From contig DAIDME010000078.1 of NCBI GenBank assembly GCA_027449125.1, positions 45,271 to 109,270 on the forward strand: a stretch of DNA of 64,000 nucleotides, in the 5' to 3' direction. Origin of the DNA: Solirubrobacterales bacterium. Lineage in GTDB: Bacteria > Actinomycetota > Thermoleophilia > Solirubrobacterales > Solirubrobacteraceae. Positions within the stretch are counted from its first letter, which is position 1, and each line of letters starts with the position of its first letter. Position numbers and translations under genes: made by a program. The notes beneath the pieces were generated by a model. It saw nothing but the letters and a program-made list of their open reading frames with translations, did no database searches and was not told the origin of the DNA. Below are positions 1-11,397 of the stretch, one piece after another.

Positions 1-457
1 GCCAAGCCGCGGGCGTCGAGCAGCTCGCGGATCGCCGGCGCCTCCTCCAGCGGCAGATCCGGCACGATCAGCCCGCTCGCGCCGGCCTCGGCGAGCAGCT
101 CGGCGAAGCGCTCTAGCCCGCGTGCGAGGATCACGTTCGCGTAGCACATGACCACGACCGGGACGTGCGCGTCAACGGCCCGGACCACGTCCAGGGCGTC
201 GGCGACGTTGGCTCCGGCCGCCAGCGCGGCGACGTCGGCGGCGTGGATCACCGGGCCGTCGGCGAGCGGGTCCGAGAAGGGGATGCCGAGCTCAATCAGA
301 TCGGCCCCGCCGGCGACGTAGGCGCGCGCGATCTCGCGCGAGCGCTCGAGGTCCGGGTAGCCGGCCATCAGGTACGGCATCAGCGCCGCACGGCGACCCT
401 CGGCCCGCGCTGACTCGAACGCGGCCGCGATCCGCTCGGCGCCGGTGACGATGGCAC

Positions 458-461
<4 letters not shown>
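1..461 (-). CDS. trpA: Tryptophan synthase alpha chain, 3' end cut by the window edge
   Basis: Cleaves indole-3-glycerol phosphate to indole, which is channelled to TrpB. Only the N-terminal ~153 residues are present. Starting at the ATG at 461 the translation shows the TrpA hallmarks PYLMAGYPD, a [19 protein letters not shown] segment with the catalytic Glu and Asp, and [11 protein letters not shown]. The ATG overlaps the trpB stop by 4 nt (ATGA), so translational coupling is expected. It is the last gene of the trp operon visible here. Confidence 0.97.
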
Positions 462-1626
<1,165 letters not shown>

Positions 1627-1630
<4 letters not shown>

Positions 1631-2271
1631 GCGGCCTCCGGCGCGGCCGTCGCGGCGACAGCATCGGCGAAGGCGCGCATGCGCTCGTGGTCCTTGCGGC
1701 CGGGCGCGGACTCGACGCCGCTTGCGACATCCACCGCGAACGGCCGCACAGCCGCAATCGCGGCGGCGACGTTCTCGGGCGTGAGCCCGCCCGCGAGGAT
1801 CAGCGGCACCTTGCGGCGGCCGCCGACAAGCTCCCAGTTGAAGACCTCGCCGGTCCCCCCGGGCGCGCCCGGCTGGTGCGAGTCCAGCAGATGAAAGTCG
1901 GTGCGGTAGGCGGCCAGCGCCTGGATGTCGGCGCCGCTGCGCACGCGCGCGGCCTTGATCACACGGCAGCCGGTCCGGCGTGCCGCCTCCGCGCAGAAGC
2001 GCGGCCCCTCACGCCCGTGCAGCTGCAACAGCGTGAAGCCCACCGCCTCGGCGGCCGCGGTCAGCTCATCGAGCGTGGGCTCGACGAACACGCCAACCAC
2101 CTCGGCACGGCGCTTGAGCGACGCGGCCAGGTCCGCGGCGCGGTCCAGCGGGACCGCGCGCGGGGAGCCCGGCCACATGATCAGGCCGACCGCCCAGGCG
2201 CCGAGCGAGACCGCGAGCTCGGCGTCGGCGGCCCGTGTGATCCCGCAGAACTTGATCTTGGGCACGCTCAC
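1627..2271 (-). CDS. trpF: Phosphoribosylanthranilate isomerase
   Basis: 214 aa TIM barrel. Isomerises N-(5'-phosphoribosyl)anthranilate to CdRP, the third step of tryptophan synthesis. Motifs seen: KFCGITR at residues 6-12 with the catalytic Cys, LQLHG, and the phosphate-binding [10 protein letters not shown]. It lies between trpC and trpB with 4-nt overlaps at both ends. A dedicated trpF is worth noting because well-studied actinobacteria such as Streptomyces and Mycobacterium lack it and use the dual-function PriA. Confidence 0.96.
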
Positions 2272-3071
2272 TTTGCCGATCCTAGAAGGGTTCTCGTCGC
2301 AAGCTCGATGTCGCGTGAGCGCATCAGCGCCTCGCCCACCAGCACCGCGTCCACGCCGGCAGCCGCGAGCCGCTCGAGCTCGGCGTGCTCACGGAAGCCG
2401 GACTCGGCGACCACCAGCGCGCCGTCCGGAGCCTCGGGGGCGAGCTCGAAGCTGCGCCGCACATCGACCTCGAGCGTCGTCAGGTCACGGTTGTTGATGC
2501 CGATGATCGCCGCGCCCAGCTCGCCCGCCAGCTCGAGCTCGGCGCGCGAGTGGACCTCCACCAGCGCCGCCAGGCCCAGGACGCCCGCGAGCTCGTGCAG
2601 GCGCGCCAGCGCGTCGGCGCTGAGCGCGGCGACGATCAAGAGGATCGCGTCGGCGCCGGCGGCCAGCGCCTCGTGCACCTGGTAAGCATCGACGATGAAG
2701 TCCTTGCGCAGGATCGGCAGCGGCGAGGCCGACCTGGCCGCGGCGAGGTCGGCGAGGCGCCCCCCGAAGCGCGCCTCCTCTGTCAGCACCGACAGCGCCC
2801 GGGCGCCGGAGCGCGTGTAGGCGCCCACCACGTCGGCGAGCTCCAGATCGGCGCGGATCACGCCGGCCGACGGCGAGCTGCGCTTGTGCTCGGCGATCAG
2901 CGAGATCCCGGGCGCCGCCAGCGCGCCGGCGAAATCCCGGATCGCGTCCGCCTCGCCACGGCCGGCTCGCCGCTGCTCGCCGGCCTGCTCGAGCGTCACC
3001 ATCGGCACCTCCGCGGCGCGGCGGGCGACCGCGGCGCGCGTGCCGGCGACGATCTGCTCCAGCACGTTCAC
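2268..3071 (-). CDS. trpC: Indole-3-glycerol phosphate synthase
   Basis: 267 aa, normal length for a stand-alone TrpC. Closes the indole ring by decarboxylating CdRP. The conserved EHKRSSPSAG (residues 61-70) carries a catalytic lysine; LRKDFIVDAYQVHEA and IGINNRDL also match the family. The start overlaps the trpD stop by 4 nt and the end overlaps the trpF start by 4 nt. Confidence 0.97.
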   Translation of the reverse strand: MNVLEQIVAGTRAAVARRAAEVPMVTLEQAGEQRRAGRGEADAIRDFAGALAAPGISLIAEHKRSSPSAGVIRADLELADVVGAYTRSGARALSVLTEEARFGGRLADLAAARSASPLPILRKDFIVDAYQVHEALAAGADAILLIVAALSADALARLHELAGVLGLAALVEVHSRAELELAGELGAAIIGINNRDLTTLEVDVRRSFELAPEAPDGALVVAESGFREHAELERLAAAGVDAVLVGEALMRSRDIELATRTLLGSAK

Positions 3072-4108
3072 GTCCGGCGCTCCGCCGGCGCGAGCGCCTG
3101 GGTCAGCGCGACGAACTCTTCGAGCTTGCTCGCGGCCGCGCCGGAGTCGAGCGCCCGCTCCGCGAGCCGCACGCCGTCGGCGAGGGTCTCGGCGCGGCCG
3201 CCGGCGTAGATCGCGGCGCCCGCATTGAAGGCGGCCAGGTCGCGGGCGGCGCCGGGCTCGCCGGCGAAGATGCGCCGGGCGGTGCCGGCGTTTGCCTGCG
3301 CGTCGCCGCCCGGCACGGTGTCAGCCGGGTGGCGGGTCAGGCCGACATCCTCGGGGATCACCGTGTAGTTGTCGATCCGCTCGCCGCGCACCTCGACCAC
3401 ACGGGTGGCGGCGGAGATGCTGAGCTCGTCCAGCGAGTCCTCGCTCGAGACCAGAAGCGCGTGGTCTGAGCCGAGCAGCGCGAGCGCGCCCGCCAGCTTG
3501 TCGAGCTTGGCGATGTCGGAGACGCCCAGCAGCTGGCGTCGCGCGCCCGCCGGGTTGGTCAGCGGCCCCAGAAAGTTGAAGGTGGTGCGGACCTTGAGCT
3601 CCTTGCGCACCTTGACCACGCGGGCGCTGGCCGGATGGTGGTAGGGGGCGAACATGAAGCCGAAGCCGAGCTCGTCGATGCAGCGCCCCACCGCCTGCGC
3701 GTCGAGGTCGATGCGTGCTCCGAGCGCCTCCAGCACGTCCGCTGACCCGGAGAGCCCGGTTGAGGAGCGGCTGCCGTGCTTTGCCACCGTGCAGCCGGCG
3801 GCCGCGGCGATCAGCGCCGCCGTGGTCGAGACGTTGAAGGTGGTGCGGCCGCCGCCCGTGCCGGCGGTGTCCAGCAGATCCTCGCCGCGAGTCGGCACGA
3901 ACGCGGCCAGCGCGCGCATCGTGCGCGCCAAGCCGGCGAGCTCCGCGACCGTCTCACCCTTGACGCGCAGCGCGATCAGGAAGCCGGCTATCTCGATGTC
4001 GGTGGCCTCACCGGCCATGATCTCCGCGAGCGCCTCAGCGGCATCGGCTTCGCTCAGATCCTGACCGTCGGCCAGATGGTCGATCGCGCGCGTCAGCAGC
4101 TCGCTCAT
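3068..4108 (-). CDS. trpD: Anthranilate phosphoribosyltransferase
   Basis: 346 aa from the ATG at 4108. The reading frame stays open far upstream, but [12 protein letters not shown] is the family N-terminus and this ATG overlaps the trpG stop by 4 nt, which fixes the start. Transfers phosphoribose from PRPP to anthranilate. The PRPP-binding [13 protein letters not shown] lies at about residues 83-95, followed by [25 protein letters not shown] motif II, given here only in part: KHGSRSST at 110-117. Full length with no missing motifs. Confidence 0.96.
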   Translation of the reverse strand: MSELLTRAIDHLADGQDLSEADAAEALAEIMAGEATDIEIAGFLIALRVKGETVAELAGLARTMRALAAFVPTRGEDLLDTAGTGGGRTTFNVSTTAALIAAAAGCTVAKHGSRSSTGLSGSADVLEALGARIDLDAQAVGRCIDELGFGFMFAPYHHPASARVVKVRKELKVRTTFNFLGPLTNPAGARRQLLGVSDIAKLDKLAGALALLGSDHALLVSSEDSLDELSISAATRVVEVRGERIDNYTVIPEDVGLTRHPADTVPGGDAQANAGTARRIFAGEPGAARDLAAFNAGAAIYAGGRAETLADGVRLAERALDSGAAASKLEEFVALTQALAPAERRT

Positions 4109-4680
4109 CGCGTCTGCTCTGCGAAGTTTGCGAGCAGCTCGCGGCCGCGCTCGGTCAGCACCGACTCCGGGTGAAACTGAACGCCCTCGGCGGGCAGCTC
4201 GCGGTGGCGCACGGCCATCACGACGCCACCGCCGGTGGCACTGCACTCGAGCGTCGCCGGCAACTCCGGGTCGACGACCAGCGAGTGGTAGCGACCCACC
4301 TCCAGGTTCTGTGGGAGCCCCCTGAAGATCGTGCGCCCGTCGTGCTCGATCCGCGAGGTCTTGCCGTGTACCGGCTCGTGGCGCACGACCCGGCCACCCC
4401 AGGCCTGAACCAGCGCCTGATGGCCGAGACAGACCCCGAGCGTCGGGATCCGCGCGGCGGGGAAGCTCCTGACAGCCTCGAGACTGATGCCGGCATCGTC
4501 GGGCGTGCAGGGCCCGGGCGAGACCACCACGCGGTCGTATGCGCGCGCCAGCAGCTCGGCGACGGTCGCCTGGTCGTTGCGGACCACATCGATCTCGTGC
4601 GGCGGCGTGGTCAGCTCGCCGAGGTACTGGACGAGGTTGTAGGTGAAGCTGTCGTAGTTGTCGATGACGAGGATTCGCAC
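4105..4680 (-). CDS. trpG: Anthranilate synthase component II (glutamine amidotransferase)
   Basis: 191 aa class I glutamine amidotransferase that supplies ammonia to TrpE. The catalytic triad is visible: C84 in LGVCLGHQAL, then H170 and E172 in VQFHPESV. The oxyanion region VVSPGPCTPDDAGIS is also typical. It begins 6 nt after trpE. Some PabA proteins serve both anthranilate and p-aminobenzoate synthesis; the trp operon context makes the tryptophan role primary. Confidence 0.96.
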   Translation of the reverse strand: MRILVIDNYDSFTYNLVQYLGELTTPPHEIDVVRNDQATVAELLARAYDRVVVSPGPCTPDDAGISLEAVRSFPAARIPTLGVCLGHQALVQAWGGRVVRHEPVHGKTSRIEHDGRTIFRGLPQNLEVGRYHSLVVDPELPATLECSATGGGVVMAVRHRELPAEGVQFHPESVLTERGRELLANFAEQTR

Positions 4681-4686
4681 CCCTGC

Positions 4687-6081
4687 TCACTCCCAATCCG
4701 GCTGCGCCACGGCCGTCTCGATCGCCTGGATTACGGCCTTTGACTTGTTGACCGACTCCTCGTACTCGTTGGCGGGCATGGCGTCGGCCACGGTACCGCC
4801 TCCGGCCTGCACGTGAACCCGCCCGTCCTTGACCACAGCGGTGCGGATGTGGATGCAGGTGTCCAGGTCGCCACCGTAGCTCGCGTAGCCGATCGCGCCG
4901 CCGTAGCCGCCGCGTTTGACGGGCTCGAGCTCGTCGATGATCTGCATCGCGCGCACCTTCGGCGCGCCGGAAAGGGTGCCGGCGGGCAGCACGGCACGCA
5001 ACGCGTCGAGCGCCCGAACCCCGGGACGCAGCGTACCGCTGACGTTCGAGACGATGTGCATCACGTGGCTGTAGTACTCGACCAGCATGAGGTCGTCGAC
5101 GTGGACCGAGCCGTACTCGCAGACCCGGCCGATGTCGTTGCGGCCGAGGTCCACGAGCATCACGTGCTCGGCCCGCTCCTTGGGGTCCGAGAGCAGCTCG
5201 CGGGCGTAGCGCGCGTCCGCTTCGGCGGTGGCACCGCGCGGGCGCGTGCCGGCGATGGGCGTGGTACTGACCCGCCTGCCGCTGACCGTCAAAAGCGGCT
5301 CCGGGCTCGCGCCGGCCAGCTCGAAGTCACCAAAGTCGAGGTAGTACATGTACGGGGACGGGTTCACCGCGCGCAGGCCGCGGTAGATCGAGAAGCCGCT
5401 GACCGGGGTGGGCGCTGACCAGCGCTGCGAGGGCACCACCTGAAAGGCGTCGCCGGCGCGGATGTAATCGACGATGCGCGCCACGCTCGCTTCGAAGCGC
5501 TCGCGTGTCATGTTCGACGCAAACGCCGGTGCCGTGCGGTAGGCGCCCTCGGCGCCGAGGGCCGGCCGGGGCAGAGCCCCCGCGAGGATCTCCCGGATCG
5601 TCTGGACCTTCGCGCGCGCGGTGTCCGGGTCGTCCTGTGGATGCGTGACGGCCGTGACCGTGTGCGCGAGGTGGTCGAAGGCGAGCAGCGTGTCGGTGAA
5701 CATCAGGGCCAGGTCCGGCAGCCCCAGCTCGTCGGGACCAGGCTCCCCGAGCGGCTCGGCGGTGCGCACCAGGTCGTAGGCGAACATGCCCACGGCACCG
5801 CCGCCAAACGGCAGCGCCACTCCCTCCGGCTGGCGGGTCGCGACGCGGTCGAGCTCGGCCTGCGCCAGCGCATAGGGGTCTCCCGGGTCGCCGAGCGACC
5901 AGCGCAGCACCAGCCGCGGGCGGTAGCCGATGAAGCTGAAACGGCCGGCGCGACCCTGCTCGGCGGATTCGAGCAGGAAGGACGGTTCGCCGGGCGAGGC
6001 GGCGCGCAGCTTCAGAAACGCCGACACGGGCGTCTCGGTGTCCTCGATCCAGCTCTCGACCAGCGGCGCGGCGGCTTCCAT
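4687..6081 (-). CDS. trpE: Anthranilate synthase component I
   Basis: 464 aa chorismate-binding enzyme that converts chorismate plus ammonia to anthranilate. The N-terminal FLLESAEQGRAGRFSFIG (about residues 36-52) contains the LLES element of the tryptophan feedback site, so allosteric inhibition is likely. The C-terminal chorismate-binding region has GTRPRGATAEAD, LVDLGRNDIGRV and PAGTLSGAPKVRAM. No fused TrpG domain, consistent with the separate trpG downstream. Confidence 0.97.
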   Translation of the reverse strand: MEAAAPLVESWIEDTETPVSAFLKLRAASPGEPSFLLESAEQGRAGRFSFIGYRPRLVLRWSLGDPGDPYALAQAELDRVATRQPEGVALPFGGGAVGMFAYDLVRTAEPLGEPGPDELGLPDLALMFTDTLLAFDHLAHTVTAVTHPQDDPDTARAKVQTIREILAGALPRPALGAEGAYRTAPAFASNMTRERFEASVARIVDYIRAGDAFQVVPSQRWSAPTPVSGFSIYRGLRAVNPSPYMYYLDFGDFELAGASPEPLLTVSGRRVSTTPIAGTRPRGATAEADARYARELLSDPKERAEHVMLVDLGRNDIGRVCEYGSVHVDDLMLVEYYSHVMHIVSNVSGTLRPGVRALDALRAVLPAGTLSGAPKVRAMQIIDELEPVKRGGYGGAIGYASYGGDLDTCIHIRTAVVKDGRVHVQAGGGTVADAMPANEYEESVNKSKAVIQAIETAVAQPDWE

Positions 6082-6099
6082 GGCCCGAACCGGTTTCCG

Positions 6100-6720
6100 T
6101 CAGGCGCGGCGCTCGTCGAGCACGCGCTCGGCGTCGGCCAGGGTCAGAGAGCGGCTCGCGAGCAGCACCGTCAGGTGGTAGAGGACGTCGGCCGCCTCAT
6201 TGGCGAGCCGCTCGTCGCTCTCCTCCCGCGCCGCGCGCGCCACCTCCTCCGCCTCCTCCTGCACCTTCTCACCGATGTGGACGGGGTCGGCCAGCAGCGC
6301 CGCGGTGTAGGAGTCCTCGGGGGCAGCGCCACGGCGCGCGCCGACCGTACGCTCGAGCCCGGGCAGCACCTCGAACGGTGCCTGCGCGTGCGGGGCATCC
6401 GGCGCGGGCTCGCCCCGGTAGAAGCAGGAGCGCGCGCCCGTATGGCAGGCCGGGCCGGCCGGTTCCACGAGCGCGAGCAGCGAGTCGGCGTCGCAGTCAT
6501 AGCGCAGCGCCCGCACTCGCTGGATGTGGCCCGAGGTGGCGCCCTTGTGCCAGATCTCCTTGCGGGAGCGGCTGAACAGGTGCATCTCCCCCGTGCGCCG
6601 CGTGAGCTCGAAGGCTTCGCCGTTCATGTAGGCCAGCGTCAGCACCTCGCCGCTGCGCCAGTCCTGGATGATGCAGGGAAGCAGCCCATCCGGGCCGAAC
6701 TCGAAATCTGAGGCCACCAT
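6100..6720 (-). CDS. hisI: Bifunctional phosphoribosyl-AMP cyclohydrolase / phosphoribosyl-ATP pyrophosphatase
   Basis: 206 aa from the ATG at 6720. The open frame extends upstream, but [12 protein letters not shown] begins the family homology. It catalyses the second and third steps of histidine synthesis. The HisI domain (~1-105) has [15 protein letters not shown] and the zinc-site HTGARSCFY. The HisE domain (~115-206) has the nucleotide-binding helices [14 protein letters not shown] and [11 protein letters not shown]. An 18-nt gap separates it from trpE, so a shared transcript linking histidine and tryptophan synthesis is likely; both pathways use PRPP. Confidence 0.95.
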   Translation of the reverse strand: MVASDFEFGPDGLLPCIIQDWRSGEVLTLAYMNGEAFELTRRTGEMHLFSRSRKEIWHKGATSGHIQRVRALRYDCDADSLLALVEPAGPACHTGARSCFYRGEPAPDAPHAQAPFEVLPGLERTVGARRGAAPEDSYTAALLADPVHIGEKVQEEAEEVARAAREESDERLANEAADVLYHLTVLLASRSLTLADAERVLDERRA

Positions 6721-6746
6721 CACGCCAGAGTCTATGGGCACGCGCC

Positions 6747-8327
6747 TCAGTACGGCCGCTCGATGGCGACGCGGTTGCGCCCGGCGCGCTTGGCGTCGTA
6801 GAGCTTCGCGTCGGCGCGGCTCAGCAGGCTCGATGGATCGCTGGCGGCGGCGCCAGGCTCGATCGCGACCCCGATGCTGATCGTCAGGGCGATCTGGCGG
6901 CCGATTCCGGGCCACTCCCAGCCTGCGACCTGCGCTCGCAGCTGCTCGCAGCAGCCGACGGCCGCCTCGGGTGCCAGCCGTGGCAGGACCACCAGGAACT
7001 CCTCGCCGCCGATCCGCGCCGCGAACGCGTCCTCGCCGCCGGCCTGCTGGACGTGTTCACGCAGGACCACGGCCAGCTCCTGAAGCACCTGGTCACCCGC
7101 CTCGTGACCGAAGCGGTCGTTGACCACCTTGAAGTGGTCCAGGTCGATCAGCGCGAGCATCAGCGGCCCCCCGGCCAGCTCGCCCAGGCGGCGTGCCATG
7201 TAGCGCCGGTTGTAGAGCCCGGTGAGCGGGTCGGTGTCAGCCAGCGCCTCGAGCGCCAGGCGCTGCTGGCGTTCGACCTCCACCGCGTAGATCGCCTGGA
7301 GCGTCACCGCGTGGAGCTCGCTGCGCTCGCTGCGGTGACGGTCCAGCACCCGGTTGCTCTCACGCAGGCGCTCGTAGGCGAGCCTGTAGTCGCCGTCGAG
7401 CGCCGCCAGCTCTGAGAGTTCTGCGAGCGTCAGCGCGATCGCCTCGCCTACACCGGACTCGCGCGCCAGCTCGACCGCCGCCAGAGCCCGCTCGTGGGCG
7501 CGTTCCCGGTTGCCGCGCGCCCGCTCGATCCTGGCTTGGGTGAGGATGCAGAGCGACCGGGCGGATGGCTCAACCAGGTCGATCGGCGCGGCGCTGACGG
7601 CTCGCTCGCTCAGCTCTGCGGCGGCGTCGAGCTCGCCGGACTCGAGCAGGCCCACGGCGATCGTGTCGAGCCATGCGGAGGGGCAGCGACCGTCGAGACG
7701 CTCGTCGATCAGCCGGCGCATCTCCTGCACCATCGCCACGCCGGCATCACGATGCTCGGGCTGCTCGAGCGAGGTGTAGGCGTAGTTGTTGAGCGTCGCC
7801 AGCAGCAGCACCGGCTCGCCGGCTTCCCGCGCGAGCCTCACCGCCTCGTCGAAGGTCGTGTAGTCGACGCTGCCCCGGCGCCAGTAGGACGTGCAGACCG
7901 CGAGCGTCATCATGTGCTCGGCGTGCCAGTGCGGCGGGTCTCCGGGCACCAGCAGCTTCACCGCCTCCTCGGCGGCGAGCAGCGCCTTGCCCGCCTCGGC
8001 CAGGCGGTCGTAGGTGGATGCGAGCAGGCACTGGGCGCGGGCGCGCATCATCCGGTCGGCGTCCAGCTCAGCCTCGGTCAGCAGGCCAATCTGCAGCCGC
8101 AACGCCTCCTCAACCTCGCCCCGGCGGCCAATCGCGTCGGAACGCAGCAGGCGCGCGCGGCGCACGCGCGAGACCAGGTTCGCGGCCGCAGCCCGCTGCT
8201 CCAGCGACTTTGCGGTCTCGACGACGCCGGTGGTGGTCAGGTACATGTCGACCTCGGCCCGCGCGAACTCCGCGTCGAGGGCGTCCTGCAGCCGCAGCGG
8301 CTCACGATCCGGGTTGGCGACAGCCAT
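6747..8327 (-). CDS. Cytoplasmic diguanylate cyclase with TPR-like N-terminal region
   Basis: 526 aa. Residues ~1-350 are helical with TPR-like repeats (for example [29 protein letters not shown] helices), with no membrane segment. Residues ~360-526 form a GGDEF domain with [22 protein letters not shown] and the active motif GGEEF at 440-444. No RxxD inhibitory site is visible five residues upstream of GGEEF. It is predicted to make cyclic di-GMP from GTP under control of the repeat region. Gap of 3 nt after era, so likely cotranscribed. The signal it senses cannot be read from sequence. Confidence 0.9.
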   Translation of the reverse strand: MAVANPDREPLRLQDALDAEFARAEVDMYLTTTGVVETAKSLEQRAAAANLVSRVRRARLLRSDAIGRRGEVEEALRLQIGLLTEAELDADRMMRARAQCLLASTYDRLAEAGKALLAAEEAVKLLVPGDPPHWHAEHMMTLAVCTSYWRRGSVDYTTFDEAVRLAREAGEPVLLLATLNNYAYTSLEQPEHRDAGVAMVQEMRRLIDERLDGRCPSAWLDTIAVGLLESGELDAAAELSERAVSAAPIDLVEPSARSLCILTQARIERARGNRERAHERALAAVELARESGVGEAIALTLAELSELAALDGDYRLAYERLRESNRVLDRHRSERSELHAVTLQAIYAVEVERQQRLALEALADTDPLTGLYNRRYMARRLGELAGGPLMLALIDLDHFKVVNDRFGHEAGDQVLQELAVVLREHVQQAGGEDAFAARIGGEEFLVVLPRLAPEAAVGCCEQLRAQVAGWEWPGIGRQIALTISIGVAIEPGAAASDPSSLLSRADAKLYDAKRAGRNRVAIERPY

Positions 8328-8330
8328 CGC

Positions 8331-9230
8331 CTACTCGATCCCGAGCCGGTCGAGCACGCGCTCGTCGGCGCGCCAGTGGCGGCGCACCCGCACCTGTAGG
8401 GCCAGGTGCACGTGGACGGCGAGCTCGCGTTCGATCGCCCGTCGCGCCCCCACGCCGATCGCCTTGATCATGCGCCCGCCGGAGCCGATCAGGATGCCTT
8501 TCTGTGACTCGGTCTCGACCAGCGCGACCGCCTCGACGTACACGAGGCCCTCATCCTCGCGGATCGTCTCGACCTCGACCTCGACCGCGTGCGGCACCTC
8601 CTCGCGGGTGCGCATCAGGATCTGCTCGCGAACGAGCTCGGCGAGCAGCACCGCCTCGGGCTGGTCGGACCGCTGCTCGGGCTCGAAGTAGAAGTGACCC
8701 TGAGGCAGGAGCGAGATGAGCTCCGTGAGCAGCGCCTGCACGCCACTGCCCGTGCGGGCGCTGACGGGAAAGATCGCGCCGGCGACACCCAGGTCCTCGG
8801 CGGCCTGCAGCACGGCTGCAGCCCGTGGCCGGTCGACGCGGTCGAGCTTGTTGACGGCGATCACCACCGGCACCGGCGACCGCTCGAGCTGGCCGGCGAT
8901 GAAGCGGTCCCCAGGCCCGATTCCCTGCTCCGCGTTGAGCACCATCAGGCAGCCGTCGGCACCCTCGAGCTCGGACTCGACGCGACGCTGCATGCGCTCG
9001 GTGAGCGCGTCCCGCGGGCGCTGCACCCCGGGTAGGTCGACCAGCACCAGCTGCCAGTCGGCCCCGGTGGCCACCGCCCGGATCGCGCGGCGAGTGGTCT
9101 GCGGCTTGTCGGAGACGATCGCCACCTTGCTGCCCACCAGCGCGTTGGTGAGCGTCGACTTGCCGACGTTCGGGCGGCCCGCGAGCGCGATGAAGCCGGC
9201 GCGGGTTGCGGGCGCTGCGTCGGCGCTCAT
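8331..9230 (-). CDS. era: GTPase Era, ribosome assembly factor
   Basis: 299 aa. Binds 16S rRNA near its 3' end during 30S maturation. The GTPase domain shows G1 GRPNVGKST (19-27), the Era-type effector segment VSDKPQTTR, G3 DLPG and G4 NKLD. The C-terminal KH domain contains the GSGGRMIKAIG loop. Overlaps ybeY by 4 nt; the era-ybeY-phoH order is widely conserved and functionally linked in 16S rRNA processing. Confidence 0.97.
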   Translation of the reverse strand: MSADAAPATRAGFIALAGRPNVGKSTLTNALVGSKVAIVSDKPQTTRRAIRAVATGADWQLVLVDLPGVQRPRDALTERMQRRVESELEGADGCLMVLNAEQGIGPGDRFIAGQLERSPVPVVIAVNKLDRVDRPRAAAVLQAAEDLGVAGAIFPVSARTGSGVQALLTELISLLPQGHFYFEPEQRSDQPEAVLLAELVREQILMRTREEVPHAVEVEVETIREDEGLVYVEAVALVETESQKGILIGSGGRMIKAIGVGARRAIERELAVHVHLALQVRVRRHWRADERVLDRLGIE

Positions 9231-9633
9231 CGCACCCAGCGCATCAGCTCGGCCTGGAGGGCGAGCATCTCGCCATCATCGGTCTCGTGGTCCATGCCCG
9301 TCAGGTGCAGCGCCCCGTGCACCACGGCCTCGCGCACATCGACCGTGTGCTGCGGGCAGATGACCACGTCTCCGAGCTCCCGCGGCCCGACACTCGCGCC
9401 ATCCTCGTCGACCCCGAAGGACAGCACGTCGGTGGGCCCGTCGATCTCCCGGTAGCGCCGGTTGAGCTCGCGGATGCGCTCAGCGTCGACGAACTCGACA
9501 GCCAGGTGACCGCTCTCGATCCCCGCCGATGCGAGCGCCAGCACGCACAGCTCGCGCACCTCGAGCGCGGTCGGGGCACCGGCGGCCAGCGCGTCGGCGC
9601 CGATCACCTCGATGTCCAGCTGCTCAGGGCTCA

Positions 9634-9634
<1 letters not shown>
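9227..9634 (-). CDS. ybeY: Endoribonuclease YbeY, rRNA maturation factor
   Basis: 135 aa metal-dependent RNase of the UPF0054 family, active in 16S rRNA 3'-end processing and ribosome quality control. The zinc site H-x3-H-x5-H is present as H106, H110 and H116 in HGALHLTGMDHETDD; the family usually has Gly-Tyr-Asp before the last His, here Gly-Met-Asp. The start overlaps the phoH stop by 1 nt (TGATG). Confidence 0.95.
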
Positions 9635-10605
<971 letters not shown>

Positions 10606-10620
10606 CCGGCTCGTCCGCTC

Positions 10621-11061
10621 CTATCCGCTCATCCCGGCCAGCGCGGATCTGGCCGCCGCCGACGCTCGTTTGCCGTCGACCAGGCCGCCCGCTCGGTCCA
10701 TCACCGCCCGCATCACCGGCCCGAGGTCGGGCGGTCCCTTGGCTCCCGTCTCCGCGATCGCGGTGGCGACCAGCTCCTGCAGCTGCGCGTCGGTCAGCTC
10801 CGGCGGCAGGTAGCGCGCGATCATCACCGCTTCGGCCGCCTCCCGCTGCGCCAGCTCCGGCCGGTTGGCGCGCTCGAACTGGGTGGCCGCCTCGAGCCGG
10901 CGCTTGTGCTCGCGGCGCAATACCGCGAGCTCGTCGCCGTTGCCCTCCTTCTCATCCCGCTGGAGCTCGGACACCAATAGGCGCAGCGCGGACGCAACGT
11001 CCCGCTCCCCCGCCTTCATGGCGCGGATGACGTCCTGACGCACCTGTTCGAGAACGCTCAA
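10621..11061 (-). CDS. GatB/YqeY domain protein
   Basis: 146 aa when started at the TTG at 11061, which gives LSVLEQVRQDVIRAMKAGERD, the family N-terminus and its usual length (~147 aa). The frame is open upstream but that segment is low-complexity and unlike YqeY. The fold resembles the C-terminal tRNA-binding region of GatB, and a role in tRNA or aminoacylation has been suggested for the family but is unproven. No strong Shine-Dalgarno precedes the TTG, so the start is uncertain. Confidence 0.85.
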   Translation of the reverse strand: MSVLEQVRQDVIRAMKAGERDVASALRLLVSELQRDEKEGNGDELAVLRREHKRRLEAATQFERANRPELAQREAAEAVMIARYLPPELTDAQLQELVATAIAETGAKGPPDLGPVMRAVMDRAGGLVDGKRASAAARSALAGMSG

Positions 11062-11071
11062 CTGTGCCCAT

Positions 11072-11397
11072 AGGATACGACGCCGGGTCGACGGCGCTGC
11101 CGCCGCGACCCGCCCTCCCTCGAACCTCTGGCAGTGGGGCGCCGCAGGGGCTGGTCCTCGCCCCGGCACGCGTCAGAGAGGAGAGAGAGCTCTTGCGTTT
11201 TGCCGGGGCGGGGCTTTGGCCCGGGGGCGGCGCCGCCCAGGGGTTGGCCACCGAGGGATTGGCGGGTCGCGGACGACTTCAGCAGCCCTTCCCGACACCT
11301 CCTGAGCGTGTGCCTGTCATGCACTCCACGACCCGAATCATGGCTCGCCGGGCCGCTGCCGGCACCGGCCCGCTGGCCAGAATCTCGGCCGCCGCGA
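11072..11397 (-). other. 326-nt intergenic region with strong inverted repeats
   Basis: No convincing protein is encoded on either strand. On the minus strand there is an inverted repeat with arms GCCCCGGCA and TGCCGGGGC extended by ACGC/GCGT across a 3-nt bulge, and a perfect palindrome GGGCGGCGCCGCCC. The loop between the main arms is pyrimidine-rich. In related gene orders an rsmE, HIT-family or rpsU gene often sits between prmA and yqeY; none is seen. It may be a leader, a terminator pair or a small RNA. Confidence 0.4.

Noticed and set aside
3068..4696. 542-codon frame suggesting a TrpG-TrpD type fusion
   Set aside because: The upstream part is an out-of-frame reading of trpG; the ATG at 4108 with the ATGA overlap is the real trpD start.
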